Shown here piece after piece: positions 34,492 through 46,528 of a stretch of DNA of 64,000 bases. The DNA is from Beta vulgaris subsp. vulgaris (Eukaryota > Streptophyta > Magnoliopsida > Caryophyllales > Amaranthaceae): positions 13,201,779 through 13,265,778 of the forward strand of contig NC_079206.1 of assembly GCF_026745355.1 (NCBI RefSeq). Reading direction: 5' to 3'. The first letter of the stretch is position 1. Every line of letters starts with the position of its first letter. A model generated the notes under the pieces. That model had not been told where the DNA came from. It was given only the letters and a program-made list of their open reading frames with translations, and made no database searches. The translations under genes and the position numbers were made by a program.

Positions 34492-35861
34492 TGTTATTTT
34501 ACTAGGAACAATACAAGAGGGGGGTGAACTGTATGTGTAGAAATAGACGTAATTTTTTGTGGAATATATAACTTAATCAAAGAAACAAGCTAAAGGAGCA
34601 CAAAGGATTTTTACGAGGAAAAACTTCTTGGGCCCAACAAGAAGAAACAACTTCGAACACTAGGGATTTTAAACACAACACTTCCACTAGTTAGGCCAAA
34701 CAACTTTGTTACAACCTAATTCTACTCACGGGCCACACCTTGAGTTCTTAAACTCAAGTTCTTGAAAAATTGTTCCCTCAACAATTGTTGCTCTCAATTT
34801 CACTTGAAGTTTTCTCACTTTAACTCGTTTCACTCAAAGCTTTTTCTCTTACATGACTTCACTCAAAATCCCCTTACCCCAAAAACCAAAATACAATGAT
34901 CAATAAACTTAGTGAAATTAGAGTAAGAAGGCAAAGAACAAATGACTTTTATGAGAGAATGAAGGCACTGACTCTTTAGTTAGTTAAACTCACTAAATCA
35001 CTTGGTCAGACACAAATTGGAACTTAATTAGACACAAGTATTTAAAGTAGTGATTACTTGAAACGTGGGATCAAAACATGTGTTAGTGGTAAAAATATTT
35101 TCCCGTGATGTTCCTAAACTAGAGAAACACGTTCCTTTTAACACCCATGATCTCCACGATCTAAGTTAAATGTGTATTATGTAAATTTTACTGTTTTCTA
35201 AATTCAGCTACCACTTATGCAGTAAACCAAAAATCTAATTTAATTATAAAGTGTTTTAATTAATAAAACCATAATCAAATACTTTTATCAAAATATCATC
35301 TTTAAAAATATTTTCCTTCAAGCCCAAAAGGATTTTTATTTTCTAATAACAATAAAATCTTTTTCATTAAAAGATTTTCCTAAAAATCAGATTTTTACTA
35401 AATAAAAAATGGTTTCCTATAATTAAGGCTTTAATCACTCAAAGGTAATTAATTAACTGTTTTACTACTTCAACATATGTCTAGTTCCTTTTTAAAACAG
35501 TTAGCTCCTCTAACTCAATATAACATTGTCACTTTGTCTTTTCCTTACAGAGGGACAAACACTTATTTTCATTTTAAATTGTCACAATTCCTTACCAATT
35601 TTTACTCGTTCCTTTACTTTGGAACTAGAAACAAAAAGTCTTGCTTTGGTCTTCTTGCTCCAACGCTTCTCCAATATCAAATCCATGAGCATCTTCACTT
35701 AGTCTTCAAAATCCAAACTTGATTTCTTATATATTCTGACTTAGTATTCTCTTTGCTCTTTTCATTGATACCTTGTAAAATCCATTCACTTAACAACTTG
35801 TTAGTTCATTACTTAGTTTATATCTTTGTTCCTTTGTCATCATCAAAACTAAGGTTCAACA
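34492..35861 (-). repeat. 5' LTR of the copia element
   Basis: About 1.37 kb. Starts on plus TGTTATTTTACTAGGAACAA and ends AAGGTTCAACA. Shares ACAATACAAGAGGGGGGTGA and many other blocks with the 3' LTR. The PBS lies just outside its lower-coordinate end. Confidence 0.93.
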
Positions 35862-37220
35862 AGGTTTCGATCTATAAGCAAAGAATAATGAAGTGTTCTG
35901 TAGATATCTTTGCGCATTAGAGTGGGCCAAAGATTTTCTCGATCAGTCAATATTCGCCAGCCAATTTTTGCCCAATAAGCATTATTCACATAAGCCATTT
36001 TTCAGAAGTTCAAGCCCCCATATTTTCTAGGACGACAAAGTTTTTACCAAGCCACCAGAGGGAAGCCAGAAGAGTTAGAAGATGACTTCTAAAAAAAATT
36101 ACGATTAATAGCATCAATTGTTGAGCATATTTTCACCGGAACTTTAGTAAAAGCCATATGATAGAAAGGTGTAGATTCAAGATGGCTTTGAATAAATACT
36201 GATTTCCCTGCCTTATACAAAAAATGGTTATGCTAAGAATTAATTTTACTATCAACTTTGTGTATTAAGGAAGGGTTAATATTGGGAAGTGGCTTATAGT
36301 TGGAAAAAATAACTCATAGATAACGACCTAAAAAGGTTTTAGGGGTCATGTTAAAGATGCTAGCAATACCGCACTACCGTTGATTCGGAACATGCTTTGA
36401 GAAAGCAATTGCAAAATTTATGAAAATGAATGAGTTTACTAGAGCTTTGGGGTCCGGTGAGCAGATTCTGAGGTGGACTTACAAACAAACAGCCCATTAT
36501 TCGCAAAAAATAGCCCATGAATGGATTGGGATCAAGGTGCTATCTTGATGCCAATTCCTGACCTTGGGGTCTGGTCCGTGTTGAATAATGTAATTGTCTA
36601 GAAAGGACGTCCTTACAAATAATAAAAATGTATGATGATAATGAGTCTACTTGTCTGATTCCCCTAGAAGGACGAAGAACAGGGGTAGCGTCTTGGTTAA
36701 ATACAATGGAGTAGGATACTGAAGAGATACATTGCATAATCCACGAGATCCATTTAGGATGAAAGCCATAGCTTTTCAGCACATGGTTTATAAAATCCCA
36801 TCATAACCGGTCATATGCTATTTTCATGTCCAATTTGAGTGCAAACCATCCAACCTTTTTGATTGATTGAAAAGATTAAGGACTTCTTGTACAATGAGCA
36901 CATCGTCTTGGATTAATCTACCTAGGGTAAATGCATTTTCAAATGGGCTAATAATTCTGTTAAGGATTGATAGAAGTCTTGCGATTAGGATTTTAGAAAC
37001 GATTTTGTACATTGTATTACATGAACTTATTGGTCGAGATTGATCGGGCTTTTGAGGGTTATCGACTTCGGGTTTTAATGTGATCAAAGTATGATTAATA
37101 CTTCTTAGACACCTACCATTTGTAAAGAAATCGTGCATCACTTTGCAAATATATGAGCCTACGATATCCAAATATTGTTGGAAAAATTTAGCTCCAAATC
37201 AATATGAACCCCGGGATTTT

Positions 37221-38524
37221 CACTAGTGGAAAAAAGTTCATCTGATGCGGTCAAAATCGGGCTTACAGATGCGGTTTTGGTCCGCATCTGATGGACCCGC
37301 AGAGGCCAACAAAAAAATCTGATGCGGTTAAAAACCGCATCAGAATGTAAGAATCTGATGTGGTTCTTAACATGACCGCATCAGAAAGTCACCTTTGGCT
37401 ATTAAAAAAAATACTGCATACAAAGCAAATAGTGCTTTGTATGCAGCATCAGGTCATTGTAAGTATTTACAACACAAAATCCAGCAAGTAACCAAAACAT
37501 TATCCAACCCAGAAATTTATTATACAATAATATAAACAAATACATTATACAAGTTATTTACCAAATAAACTATCAACAAAAAAAACAAAATCCAGTAATA
37601 AAATACAAAAAAAAATGAAATAATAAAATAAAACTAAAACAATCGAAAATAAAACTAAAACTGAAAATTATAAAATAAAACTAAAACTGAAAATAACAAT
37701 GAAAATAAAAATTCAGAATTGAAATTATAAACTTTAAACTAAGCTAATTACAAAAACGAAAATTAAAAACGGAAAAATAAACCCAGGTCTGGAAATTGTT
37801 GATGTCGAATTTTTGATGTTGTTGCTGATGAAAACGACGGTGTTGACGAGCGACGGTGGTGACGATTTTTTGACGAGCGAAGTACAGACGAGGGAGGAGC
37901 GACGGAGATGAGCGATGGAGATCGAATTAACGGATTTTTGATGGGATTTGATGATAAAAACGACAGTCGATTTCGATTTTGATATCTAAAAAAAATCGTT
38001 TTCATTCAATGTTTGATTCAAAGAAGTTGACGAATTTTTTATGAGGGAGTTGATGAGAGGGGGAAAGGAGAGGGGGGTAGGCGCCGTGATGAGAGAGAGA
38101 GGCGCTGAGCATGGGAGGGGGAGGGGAGAGAGAGAGGGTTGTTAGGTTTAGAGAGAGACGCTGAGCATGGGAGGGAGGGAGAGAGAGAGGTGTTAGGGTT
38201 TGTGAGTGGAGAGGCGTTTTTAGGGTTTGGGGTTAAGTAAATGGACTGGGCTTGGGTGATAAGGAAAATGAGCGATGGGCCATGTGAATTGGGCTGGAGT
38301 TTCATTTTTTATTTTAGAAAAAATAAAAAAAATCTGATGCTGTCCTAGGAATCGCATCAGATTTCCAAAAACCGCATTAGATTTAAAATCTGATGCGGTT
38401 TTTTAAGGACCGCACATATTCTATTTGCCAAATTTCCCTCTCATTTTTTTTGTTGATTTTCGGATGAGGTTTGACAAAAATTGCACCAGATATTAAGTGA
38501 CATATAAGGTTTTTTCCACTAGTG
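37221..38524. mobile_element. 1.3-kb CACTA derivative (non-autonomous)
   Basis: Ends CACTAGTGGAAAAAAG and, reverse complemented from the right, CACTAGTGGAAAAAACC; TSD TTT (37218-37220, 38525-38527). Subterminal zones are rich in TCTGATGCGGT and ACCGCATCAGA units in both orientations (37240-37400 and 38330-38420). The interior is AT-rich then has GAGAGAGAG-rich sequence (38040-38200). No coding capacity recognised. It interrupts the LINE RT. Confidence 0.93.
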
Positions 38525-40879
38525 TTTGAAGGGTCAATACTAAAAAGAGCTTTACAAATCTCCTCATCAAAAATTGGAGTAGTTAGTTGTGTATTATCTT
38601 CATCTGTCATAACCGAAGATATGCATGGGGTTATAATGGTTCAATTAGACTAAAATGTAGAGCTAAAACGTTCTTGAAATTCAGCTTGGAATGCCATGCT
38701 AATTTCAGATGGGGAATCAACTGTGCCATTGCTTCATAGAATTCCTTATATTTAGAATTTGTTGACGTTTTAATTTGGAGATGATCTTTTAGTGAGAAAA
38801 GGATGTATTACGATCGCCTTTTGTCATCCATTATTTGCGAGAAAACTTTCCCCAATATCTTTGGTTAAAGGACAACAATCTTTCTCGTTGTCTTATAAGG
38901 CGAGCTAAATGTTGTTCAATATGAGGATTATTAGGATACAATAATATCAGTTGATTCTGGACATTTACTAATTGGCTATGATTTTGGTCTAATTTTAGTT
39001 GCATATGACCAAATTTATTCTTGGACCAAGTTTTCAAATCTCGTTTCACATATTGAAGGTTTTGAAAAATATTGTAAAAATGCGAGCGAGAGTGTTGTTG
39101 TTTCCATTTTCGTTGTACAAGTTTTCTGGTATACAGATCATTGGCCCAAGCATTTTTGAAACCAAAATCTACGGGGCTTATGTTGTGTGACCTGAGTTGA
39201 TAACAAAATAATAGGAGCATGATTTGAGCATGTAAATGTATCATATTGAAGAGTAGCATTAAGATGAAGAGTTGCCCATGAGTAGGATAACGATGAAGCT
39301 TTTCATAATTATTGATTATTATATCCTTTTTCCAAGAAAAGGAGCTAGGGGGACTTACAATATCCTGCACATTACATGCAAAGACAAATCCGGATAAATC
39401 TAACAGCGATTAGTGGAACCCAGGTTGCCTCCGTTCTTGTCTGATATATGCAACAGTTCATCAAAATCACCAATAAAGCACCAAGGCATTTGCAAGGTGC
39501 TAAAAAATGAGGCAAGATCATTCCAAAAATAACCTTTAATTCTCATTATTTTGTTTTGGGGCATACAAACCTATTAACCAAAAAGATGCTAAGTTATTCT
39601 TGTCTTGTACCACAAAATTTGCAAGCGAAAAGTACATTGAGGAGTGATCGAGAAAGTATTATAGTTCCACAAAATCCACATACCGTCATAATGACCATTT
39701 GGATCAATAATAATAATTTCATCAAAACCTAATATTTTTGAAATAATATTTCGATTAATTTTAGGACTAGTTATTTCAAAAATAAAGAAAATATCAGGTT
39801 TGAATTTCCGAGCGAGATAAAGTAACTCACTATAGGCATTATGTTTTTAGCACCTTGGATATTCCAACTAATGATTTTCATAATGTAAATAAAGTACTTT
39901 AAGCAGGCTAAGACATTAAATGTCCGGGCCAGCATCATATGATGTTGGGCAAGACTATCAGCGGGTCCCGAGAATCAGAATAGAATGCATAAATTAATTA
40001 CATGATATGGAAACCTCTGGGTACTAGTCCCTAAACTCAAAAGGCAATTCACATAATTTATTCATAGTAAAATATGTAACAATTTTTTGAAATTTTACCA
40101 TATAATATATTATGCCATTAGTTGTCATTGTAGAACTAATACAATCCTTTTTTAATGTTTGATTTATCTTAATGTAAATAGACTTGCTACCACTGATGTT
40201 ATCCACCTTGGCATAAAGGAGTAGAGCATACATGAGTTCCGTACATGTGCTATCAGACCTACAGTAGAAATGATTAGTCCAGAGGTGGTTAACAATAGAT
40301 AATGGCAGTACAATATAATAAAATTTGAGCTAAGTAGGCCAATTAACTAGTAGAAATAGAGGACTTATCATGTCCAAAAAGAGGTCATTAGAATTTAGAA
40401 GTCCAAACTTTTCCATGAAGTAGTAACCAAAATGTAGCATTCTCATTAAGTTTGCAACATGTGATACACATACATTAGCTACTATAGTAGGACTGCATAT
40501 TTTAATAGCAGGATAGTAGTATTGAGATACATTATTTTATATGTTAGTAGTAGTAGTATAATGCCAGAGAAGATAAGCAAAAGTTAAACAGGCATAATTG
40601 GTGTTCACTTTTTTATCTGCTTCGGACATGCCAAAATCAACCTTATCTTCAGTGCGGCGTCATTTTGAAGACTTCAAGGATATTGATATTTCCTTCCCAT
40701 GACCCAATGCATTAATAAATAGCTTGTCTACATTAGATTAATCATGCGCAAGGGCAGCTTCCAATGAGGAAGGGTTGATTTGACCCATATTAGATCCATA
40801 TTCATTAATTACATGAGGGAATGTAGGAGCCTGAATGGCAGGATGTTTGTAGTGCTTCTACAAACTCAGGATCAACTTT

Positions 40880-42000
40880 TTCGATTGTTTCAGTAGTTTA
40901 CAGGGGATCAAGACTCAAGAGTGGTGGTAGCATGAACATATGGAATGTTGGTCATAAGCTCAAGAGATTTTGGAGCATATAGCTTTGGCTTAGAGGTAGA
41001 ATCATTCTTATATGTTGTGGTAGGGGTCAGAGGAGATGGTCAGGTTGTTTAGGTTTTGGTTGAGAGGTCTTAGAACTTGGGTCTTTCATCTTTGTTTATT
41101 CAAAGGTGGCTGAGGCACGACCCTTACGTTTTGGGATGACTTTTATCCATCTTCTGCTAGACTCTGCTTCCTTAGGTGGCATTGGAGTAGACTGGTGGAA
41201 GTTAATGGAGCTAGCTTTGAGTCTATCCACTAGAAGGTGGAAGGTGTGGTCAGTCTTTTGAGGGCTACTATCTAGAGTGTGATTTTTCGAGCCACAAAGA
41301 GAACAAACTTCTAACATGCCTTCATAGGTGAGGAAGATTTCATGATTTTAACCTTGGATATTAATAACTACAGACCCTGGTAGGCTGGTATCGTTTTCAT
41401 AACTTGGACATTGACACATACTTGGCCATAACGAGCTTGAGTGTGAGAAGCCTTTTTCTAATTTCTTGCGTCTCGAATTTATACTACCCTGACCCGAGGA
41501 GCCAGTCTTCTTCTCACATTGAACCTTGTTGAGCTAGTGTAGCTCAGTATCTTCCCTAGAATACGGAAAATATCCAAAGAAGACAAGACGACAATGGTTG
41601 CCGCGGCGGGAAAGGTGCCTCCCAGCCAAAGCATAGTTTTTATCCCTTTTGATCATCTATTTGGATAAGGGGACCTATAGGAGCAAGCAAAATAATCAAA
41701 TAAGGTGAAGACCAGAACTCCATTTGGAGCAGATTAAGGCGTACCTAAATAGCCAAAGAGTGAATTTGAAAGGTAAACGGATGAAAAGTAGTTTTCCAAC
41801 CAAAAAGAGCAATAACAAGACCTTGAACATACCATGGTCTATGATCCCAAATAAAACTTTTGTCTTCATTATTTGAAAATTTAAACATAAGCCACCCATT
41901 ACCCATGTCAACAAAGGTAATGTGACCCTTGAGTCCACTCCACTCGAAACGGAGTTTAGCTATGACAACAGATGAGGGAATAAGGTCTCCAAAAGATTTA
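40880..42000 (-). pseudogene. LINE ORF1 (DUF4283-like with zinc knuckle), degenerate
   Basis: On the minus strand, around 41940-41700, shifted frames read DLKGHITFVDMGNGWLMFKF and FIWDHRPWYVQGL, matching the DUF4283 core of plant LINE ORF1 proteins (K-F-x-x-x-x-D, W-x-x-x-R-P-W). Around 41320-41270 LEVCSLCGSKNHTLDSSP looks like a CCHC knuckle whose last Cys is replaced. A basic tail follows. Frames are broken repeatedly. Confidence 0.65.
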
Positions 42001-42240
42001 CCTAGAAGACAAGAAAGTGATATTAGGTCATTTATAAGACTGTGATCAGAATATGGATTCAGAGAGGTTTGTTGATCCGGGACTGTATTCTCACTTACGA
42101 GTAAAAGAATAGGGTCAATTGTATTAGAATAATGATGAATAGGGGCCTTAGTAGTATGTTTACTTGGTGTATTAGTAGTAGGAGAGAATGGGAGATATAT
42201 AGAGTTACGTACCCCATGAGCTCTAAATCATTTGCCGTTT

Positions 42241-43449
42241 TCCACAAACAATTATGGCACAAATTTCTAAAAAAATAAATATACTATTTCCGTCCAATTT
42301 TAGTTTGTCATACTTTGAGAATATAAAAAGAATAAGGGAATATCATTTAGTGTTATGTTTTCCATTTTATATAATACTTTTGACCAATAAAAATTGAGTT
42401 TAGTGGCACTATAAATGGTTTTGTTGTTTAATAATGAAAACTTGACAACTGTTTCAGGACTTCCTAGAAAGGAAATTTTGTCAATCAAAATGAGACGCAA
42501 GGCGTATACAACAAAGGTTGCCAAAAAAATAATTAGATCTAATTTAGTGGGTGAATAGATGTAGGGTTTAACTATAGAGAAAAATAATTAGAGAAAATAT
42601 TATCAAAAAACATATGTGGCAAATAATTAAAGACAACCCAAAACAAAAGATATGGCAAATAATTTAGGACAAAGGGGATAATATGAACATATTATTGGAC
42701 TTAACACTAAGTTACATGTTAGTATTTTACCTCAATGTTATAATATCTAACTCACTTAGAGACACTTTAAGGGTTTATACATGTACTTTCCTTTCTCTTT
42801 CTCCAACTCTAAAGGAATGTTAACTTTTAAGCACAATTAGCATAAAAAAACAATCAGATTGACAATTTAACTTTAAAACCATATTCTTTTGGGTTGAATT
42901 GAAATGAACTAATTTGAATCGTACCCCTCAAAAAAATAAAAAAGTTGATTTGAATTGAGATGAATTGAACTGAACTGAAATTGTAAGATGAAACTAACTA
43001 AAGTGAACCGTGCTGAGCTAAACTGAACTGAAACTATTCCCCACAGAACAAGGACTAAGATATTTTGATTGCGCAGGATACTTGGGGGTTGGGATAAAGG
43101 TGTCAAAAACGGCCCGACTTGCAACCCAACATGATACCGGCTTGACTTGAACCTGGTTCGACCCAAGAGAGTAAGTCCTCATTTCCCATACCTGATCGAG
43201 ACCCGACATGAGATCAAGTAGACTTGATTAGTACCCGACAAGATCATATATTGTCCCAACTATGGATACCAGGATCGAATTCAAACCTGTGACCGATCTA
43301 ACATGGCATCTAAGACCCAAACTTGACACGAACACCCAAAAATCATCCAGACCCGATAGCAAATTGATTCCAGACGACTTGTTTCGACCTGACTCAAATT
43401 TTCAATGATGGTAATTGTAATAGTAATACCACGCATGATTGTTTTAAAG
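42241..43449. other. non-coding DNA with degraded MITE-like pieces
   Basis: 42285-42520 holds a Stowaway-like fragment (TATTTCCGTCCAATTTTAGT). 42880-43060 matches the MITE fragment at 22915 in style (TTCTTTTGGGTTGAATTGAA). 43080-43420 has GACCCGA/CGGCCCGAC-type units like the subterminal repeats of the hAT elements, but no TSD was found. No gene. Confidence 0.45.
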
Positions 43450-43702
43450 GGATTTAACAAGCTACTCATTCCATCAAGATGCATCTTTCTTTTAGGAAGC
43501 TCATTTCCTTAGTTACTCCACATTTAAGCGTGCTTGGTTAGGAGTAGTTCAGGGATGGGTGACCTCATGTGAAGTTTCTTGGGGTGCGCATAAGTGAGGA
43601 TAAAATGCGTCGGAAGAACTTGTGTTGGTTATTGATGACAATTGTTAGCACTGGATGCGCATTGTGACGATATACTTAATTTCAGATGGGTCGGGTATTA
43701 CA
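43450..43702 (+). mobile_element. Cassandra-type TRIM LTR (3' portion) with 5S rRNA-like domain
   Basis: 43512-43588 matches the 3' two-thirds of plant 5S rRNA: TTTAAGCGTGCTTGG (A-box region), then GAGTAGTTCAGGGATGGGTGACC (C-box region, given here across 43543-43565) and GAAGTTTCTTGGGGTGCGC. 5S genes themselves continue differently; here an unrelated tail runs to GGGTCGGGTATTACA at 43702, the type of LTR end seen in Cassandra elements, which are known to carry 5S-derived sequence in their LTRs. No PBS or second LTR is adjacent, so it is a solo or truncated LTR. The left limit is approximate. Confidence 0.8.
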
Positions 43703-44002
43703 TTAATAATTTTAAAATTTTACGAAAAGGAGAAAGTATGTCAAGATAGACATTGGCTTCATGTCTCTACATGTGTGCACAGTGCTAACAAGATTAGGCT
43801 CAAATAATAATTTTTAAAATTTTAAATCCTAAACTCTTGGCTTGATATTATCACGTGCATGTCCAAATGGTGCAAAAAAAAAAAAATCATACTCCTATTT
43901 CATTAGCCTAGACATTTATTAGTCCAAATGGTTGATGTCCGACATATATGATTGCAGCTGTAAGAAGTTCTCATGTGAAAACTTTCTTTAAAAAAACTAA
44001 TA

Positions 44003-44051
44003 TGAACCCGGTGCACACTAACTTACTGTGCACCTGATCCATATCACGTGA
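44003..44051 (+). repeat. left TIR of the MULE-like element
   Basis: Pairs imperfectly with 59629-59677 on the opposite strand. Contains the hairpin GGTGCAC and GTGCACC, and ends with CACGTGA. Confidence 0.6.
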
Positions 44052-44689
44052 GTTTATTGCCTTTTCAGTTTTTGGCGCGTATATCTTCTAATATTTTCTC
44101 TCTCCTCAGATTTGTTCAGAAACTGTCTTGTTTCATCTTTTCTCTTGTCATAACCTCCTCCCACTAACTTCTGCCCTAAGTTCTTCAGTTTCTCTCTCTT
44201 AAAGTTCAGTTTTGTGTAATCTCTCTCTGCCATAATTTTTTCATTTTGAGTTCTGGTAAAATTTGAATTTAGCGATGGGAAAGAAGACTCTTGGTAACCG
44301 AAATGCTGCAAAACGTAGAGGTTTGCGTTCATCGCTTGGTCTTGGCGATGGTGCAAAAGTTTCGGAGGTTACTGGTGCAAAAGTTCCGGAGGTTACTGGA
44401 ACTTCTCACACTGATGGTAATTATGTTGTTGATTTTAGTTTTTACTATAATTTCTTATAATTTTTGTAGTTTTGATGTTTTGTAGTTCAATTACTCATCG
44501 TTGATTTTTTGTGCGATTTTAATTGTTTGGATGATAAATTTCTGTTGATTTTTGTTCAATTTTGGAGTTATGCTTTTTTTTAGGTTTATTTTTAAATTAA
44601 TATTTTATAGTGTATTTTGAAATGATAGTGTTGTTGTGATAGTTCTTTGACAGTGTATATTGACATCAGATTATGTGTTTTTGATATTA

Positions 44690-45776
44690 TATAGTGTATG
44701 TTAAAGTGATATATTGTATGTCAAAATGATATAGTGTATGTTAAAGTGATGTAGTGTATGCTACAATGATATAGTGTATGTTTAAGTGATATAGTGTACG
44801 TTACAACGATATAGTGTATGTTTCAGTGATATAGTGTATGTTTCAGTGATATAGTGTATGTTTGAGTGATATAGTGTATATATGTTAAAATGATATAGTG
44901 TATATTGATATGATATAGTGTATGTTATAGTGATATAGTGTATGTTACAATGATATAGTGTATGTTTCAGTGATATATTGTATGTTATCTCTGATATAGT
45001 GATGTTAGAATGATATAGTGTATGTTAAAATGATATAGTGTATGCTTAAATGATATAGTGTATGTTTCAGTGATATATTGTATGTTATAGTGATATAGTG
45101 TATGTTTCAGTGATATAGTCTATGTTATAGTGATATAGTGTATGTTTAAGTGATATAGTGTATGTTACAATGATATAGTGTATGTTTAAGTGATATAGTG
45201 TATTTTGATATGATATAGTGTATGTTATAGTGATATAGTTTATGTTTCAGTGATATAGTGTATGTTCCAGTGATATAGTGTTTGTTAAAATGATATAGTG
45301 TATGGTATAATGATATAGTGTATGTTAAAATGCTATAGTGTATGTCATAATGATATAGTGTATGTTAGAATGATATAGTGTATGTTAAAATGATATAGTG
45401 TATGCTTAAATGATATAGTGTATGTTTCAGTGATATAGTGTATGTTATAGTGATATAGTGTATGTTTCAGTGATATAGTCTATGTTATAGTGATATAGTG
45501 TATGTTTAAGTGATATAGTGTATGTTACAATGATATAGTGTATGTTTAAGTGATATAGTGTATTTTGATATGATATAGTGTATGTTATAGTGATATAGTT
45601 TATGTTTCAGTGATATAGTGTATGTTTCAGTGATATAGTGTTTGTTAAAGTGATATAGTGTATGGTATAATGATATAGTGTATGTTAAAATGCTATAGTG
45701 TATGTCATAATGATATAGTGTATGTTAAAATGATATAGTGTATGTTATAATGATATAGTGTATGTTACAATTATTT
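44690..45776 (+). repeat. 20-bp minisatellite, tract 1 (Ulp1 intron 1)
   Basis: Monomer TGATATAGTGTATGTTAAAA with variable last positions (CAGT, TAGT, AAGT). About 54 units. Units 45001-45360 and 45361-45720 are near-identical 18-monomer blocks, a higher-order duplication. The tract fills intron 1 almost to its acceptor at 45783. Confidence 0.97.
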
Positions 45777-46528
45777 ATTGCAGAGCACATTGGAGAGCAG
45801 GATAGAAGAAGTGATCCTGGTGTTAGTGAAGGAACTAATGTTGGTAAAATGATAGTAATAAGAGAAGTACCAAAAGTCATGAAGAGGGTAAGAGATTCAA
45901 GTCTGAATCAAACCTTGCTATCTATGAAGAAGAAGAAAATATCCAGTGTTGCTCAAGAAAATACATTAAACCCATTCAGAACTAATTGTTGTGGTAAAAG
46001 GCTTTGTGAGTTGAATGAAGCTTTTACTTCTGAGCAGAAAAAAGCTGTTACTGAAATAGGTTTTGGTTCTTTGTTGCATTTGAAGATTACGAGGACTAAC
46101 AATGCTTTGAGTGCATGGTTGGTGGATAGGTTCGATGGTGGTTCGGGGATGTTTAAGGTGGGTTATGGGAAAGAGTTCAAAGTGAATCAATATGATGTTT
46201 ATGATGTCTTTCAGTTCCCTATGGTCGAAGGACAGGATGTGCTGGATGTCTCTAGGGGACCTAATGCGGATAATCCGCATTTTGATTTAAAAGCAAGTTG
46301 GAGGGAGTATTTTAAAGTTGATCGGGAGAAAGGTCAGATTGGTTTGAGTGCTGTATATTCTGAGCTAAAGAAGTTAGTGGATGGTGGGGAGGTGTTTAAA
46401 AAGCTTTATGTTTTATTTGCCTTTTCCTCTTTTTTAGCTCCAGTTGCAAATAACACGCTTGATTTGCGACTTGTTCTAGCTGTACATGAGGTTCAGAAAA
46501 TTCCTTATTACAATTGGTGTAAATATAT

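Larger units (their letters stand above)
29127..35861 (-). mobile_element. Ty1-copia, Sirevirus-like LTR retrotransposon, internally deleted
   Basis: Two direct repeats (29127-30457 and 34492-35861), both beginning TGT and ending CAACA-type CA, flanked by TSD AGGTT (29122-29126 and 35862-35866). PBS at 34479-34489 reads, on the minus strand, TGGTATCAGAG (initiator tRNA-Met type), so the 5' LTR is the right one. A purine tract AAAAAGGAGAAAA abuts the other LTR near 30460. The 4-kb interior keeps a gag piece, a piece of pol RNase H, and a long envelope-like region before the 3' LTR; protease, integrase and RT are missing. Gag, pol and an extra ORF before the 3' LTR are the Sirevirus plan. Confidence 0.93.
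27760..39881 (-). pseudogene. LINE ORF2 (EN, RT, zf-RVT, RNase H), broken and interrupted
   Basis: Start at 39881 reads MKIISWNIQGAK, the typical first strand of a LINE endonuclease. 39370-38831 is the EN-RT linker (LKTWSKNKFGHM, RERLLSFNQRYWGKFSR). RT: 38610-38540 (FDEEICKALFSIDPSNTSGK) and, after the CACTA element, 37171-36824 (RPISSCNTMYKIVSKILIAR) and 36782-36540 (GIRQVDSLSSYIFIICKDVL, with VDS instead of GDP). zf-RVT at 28921-28634 and RNase H at about 28215-27790 (LNFDGSLIGSSPSPGIVI; TEARGLQ) lie beyond the copia insertion. Confidence 0.85.
27711..42240 (-). mobile_element. LINE (minus strand), nearly complete but split by two elements
   Basis: From high to low coordinates: ORF1 (about 42000-40880), spacer, ORF2 endonuclease (start at 39881), RT, zf-RVT, RNase H, and a poly(A) seen as T-run 27711-27719. 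A CACTA derivative (37221-38524) splits the RT N-terminal region and a copia element (29127-35861) splits the sequence between RT thumb and zf-RVT. Removing both, with one TSD copy each, brings the LINE parts back into order. The 5' limit near 42240 is approximate. Several stops and shifts show it is inactive. Confidence 0.85.

Noticed and set aside
37763..38305. Ser/Pro-rich minus-strand frames
   Set aside because: Lie inside the CACTA derivative in GA-rich simple sequence; no domain.
43512..43588. A genuine 5S rRNA gene
   Set aside because: Only the 3' two-thirds is present, with substitutions; the tail ends like a Cassandra LTR and no 5S tandem repeats are seen.
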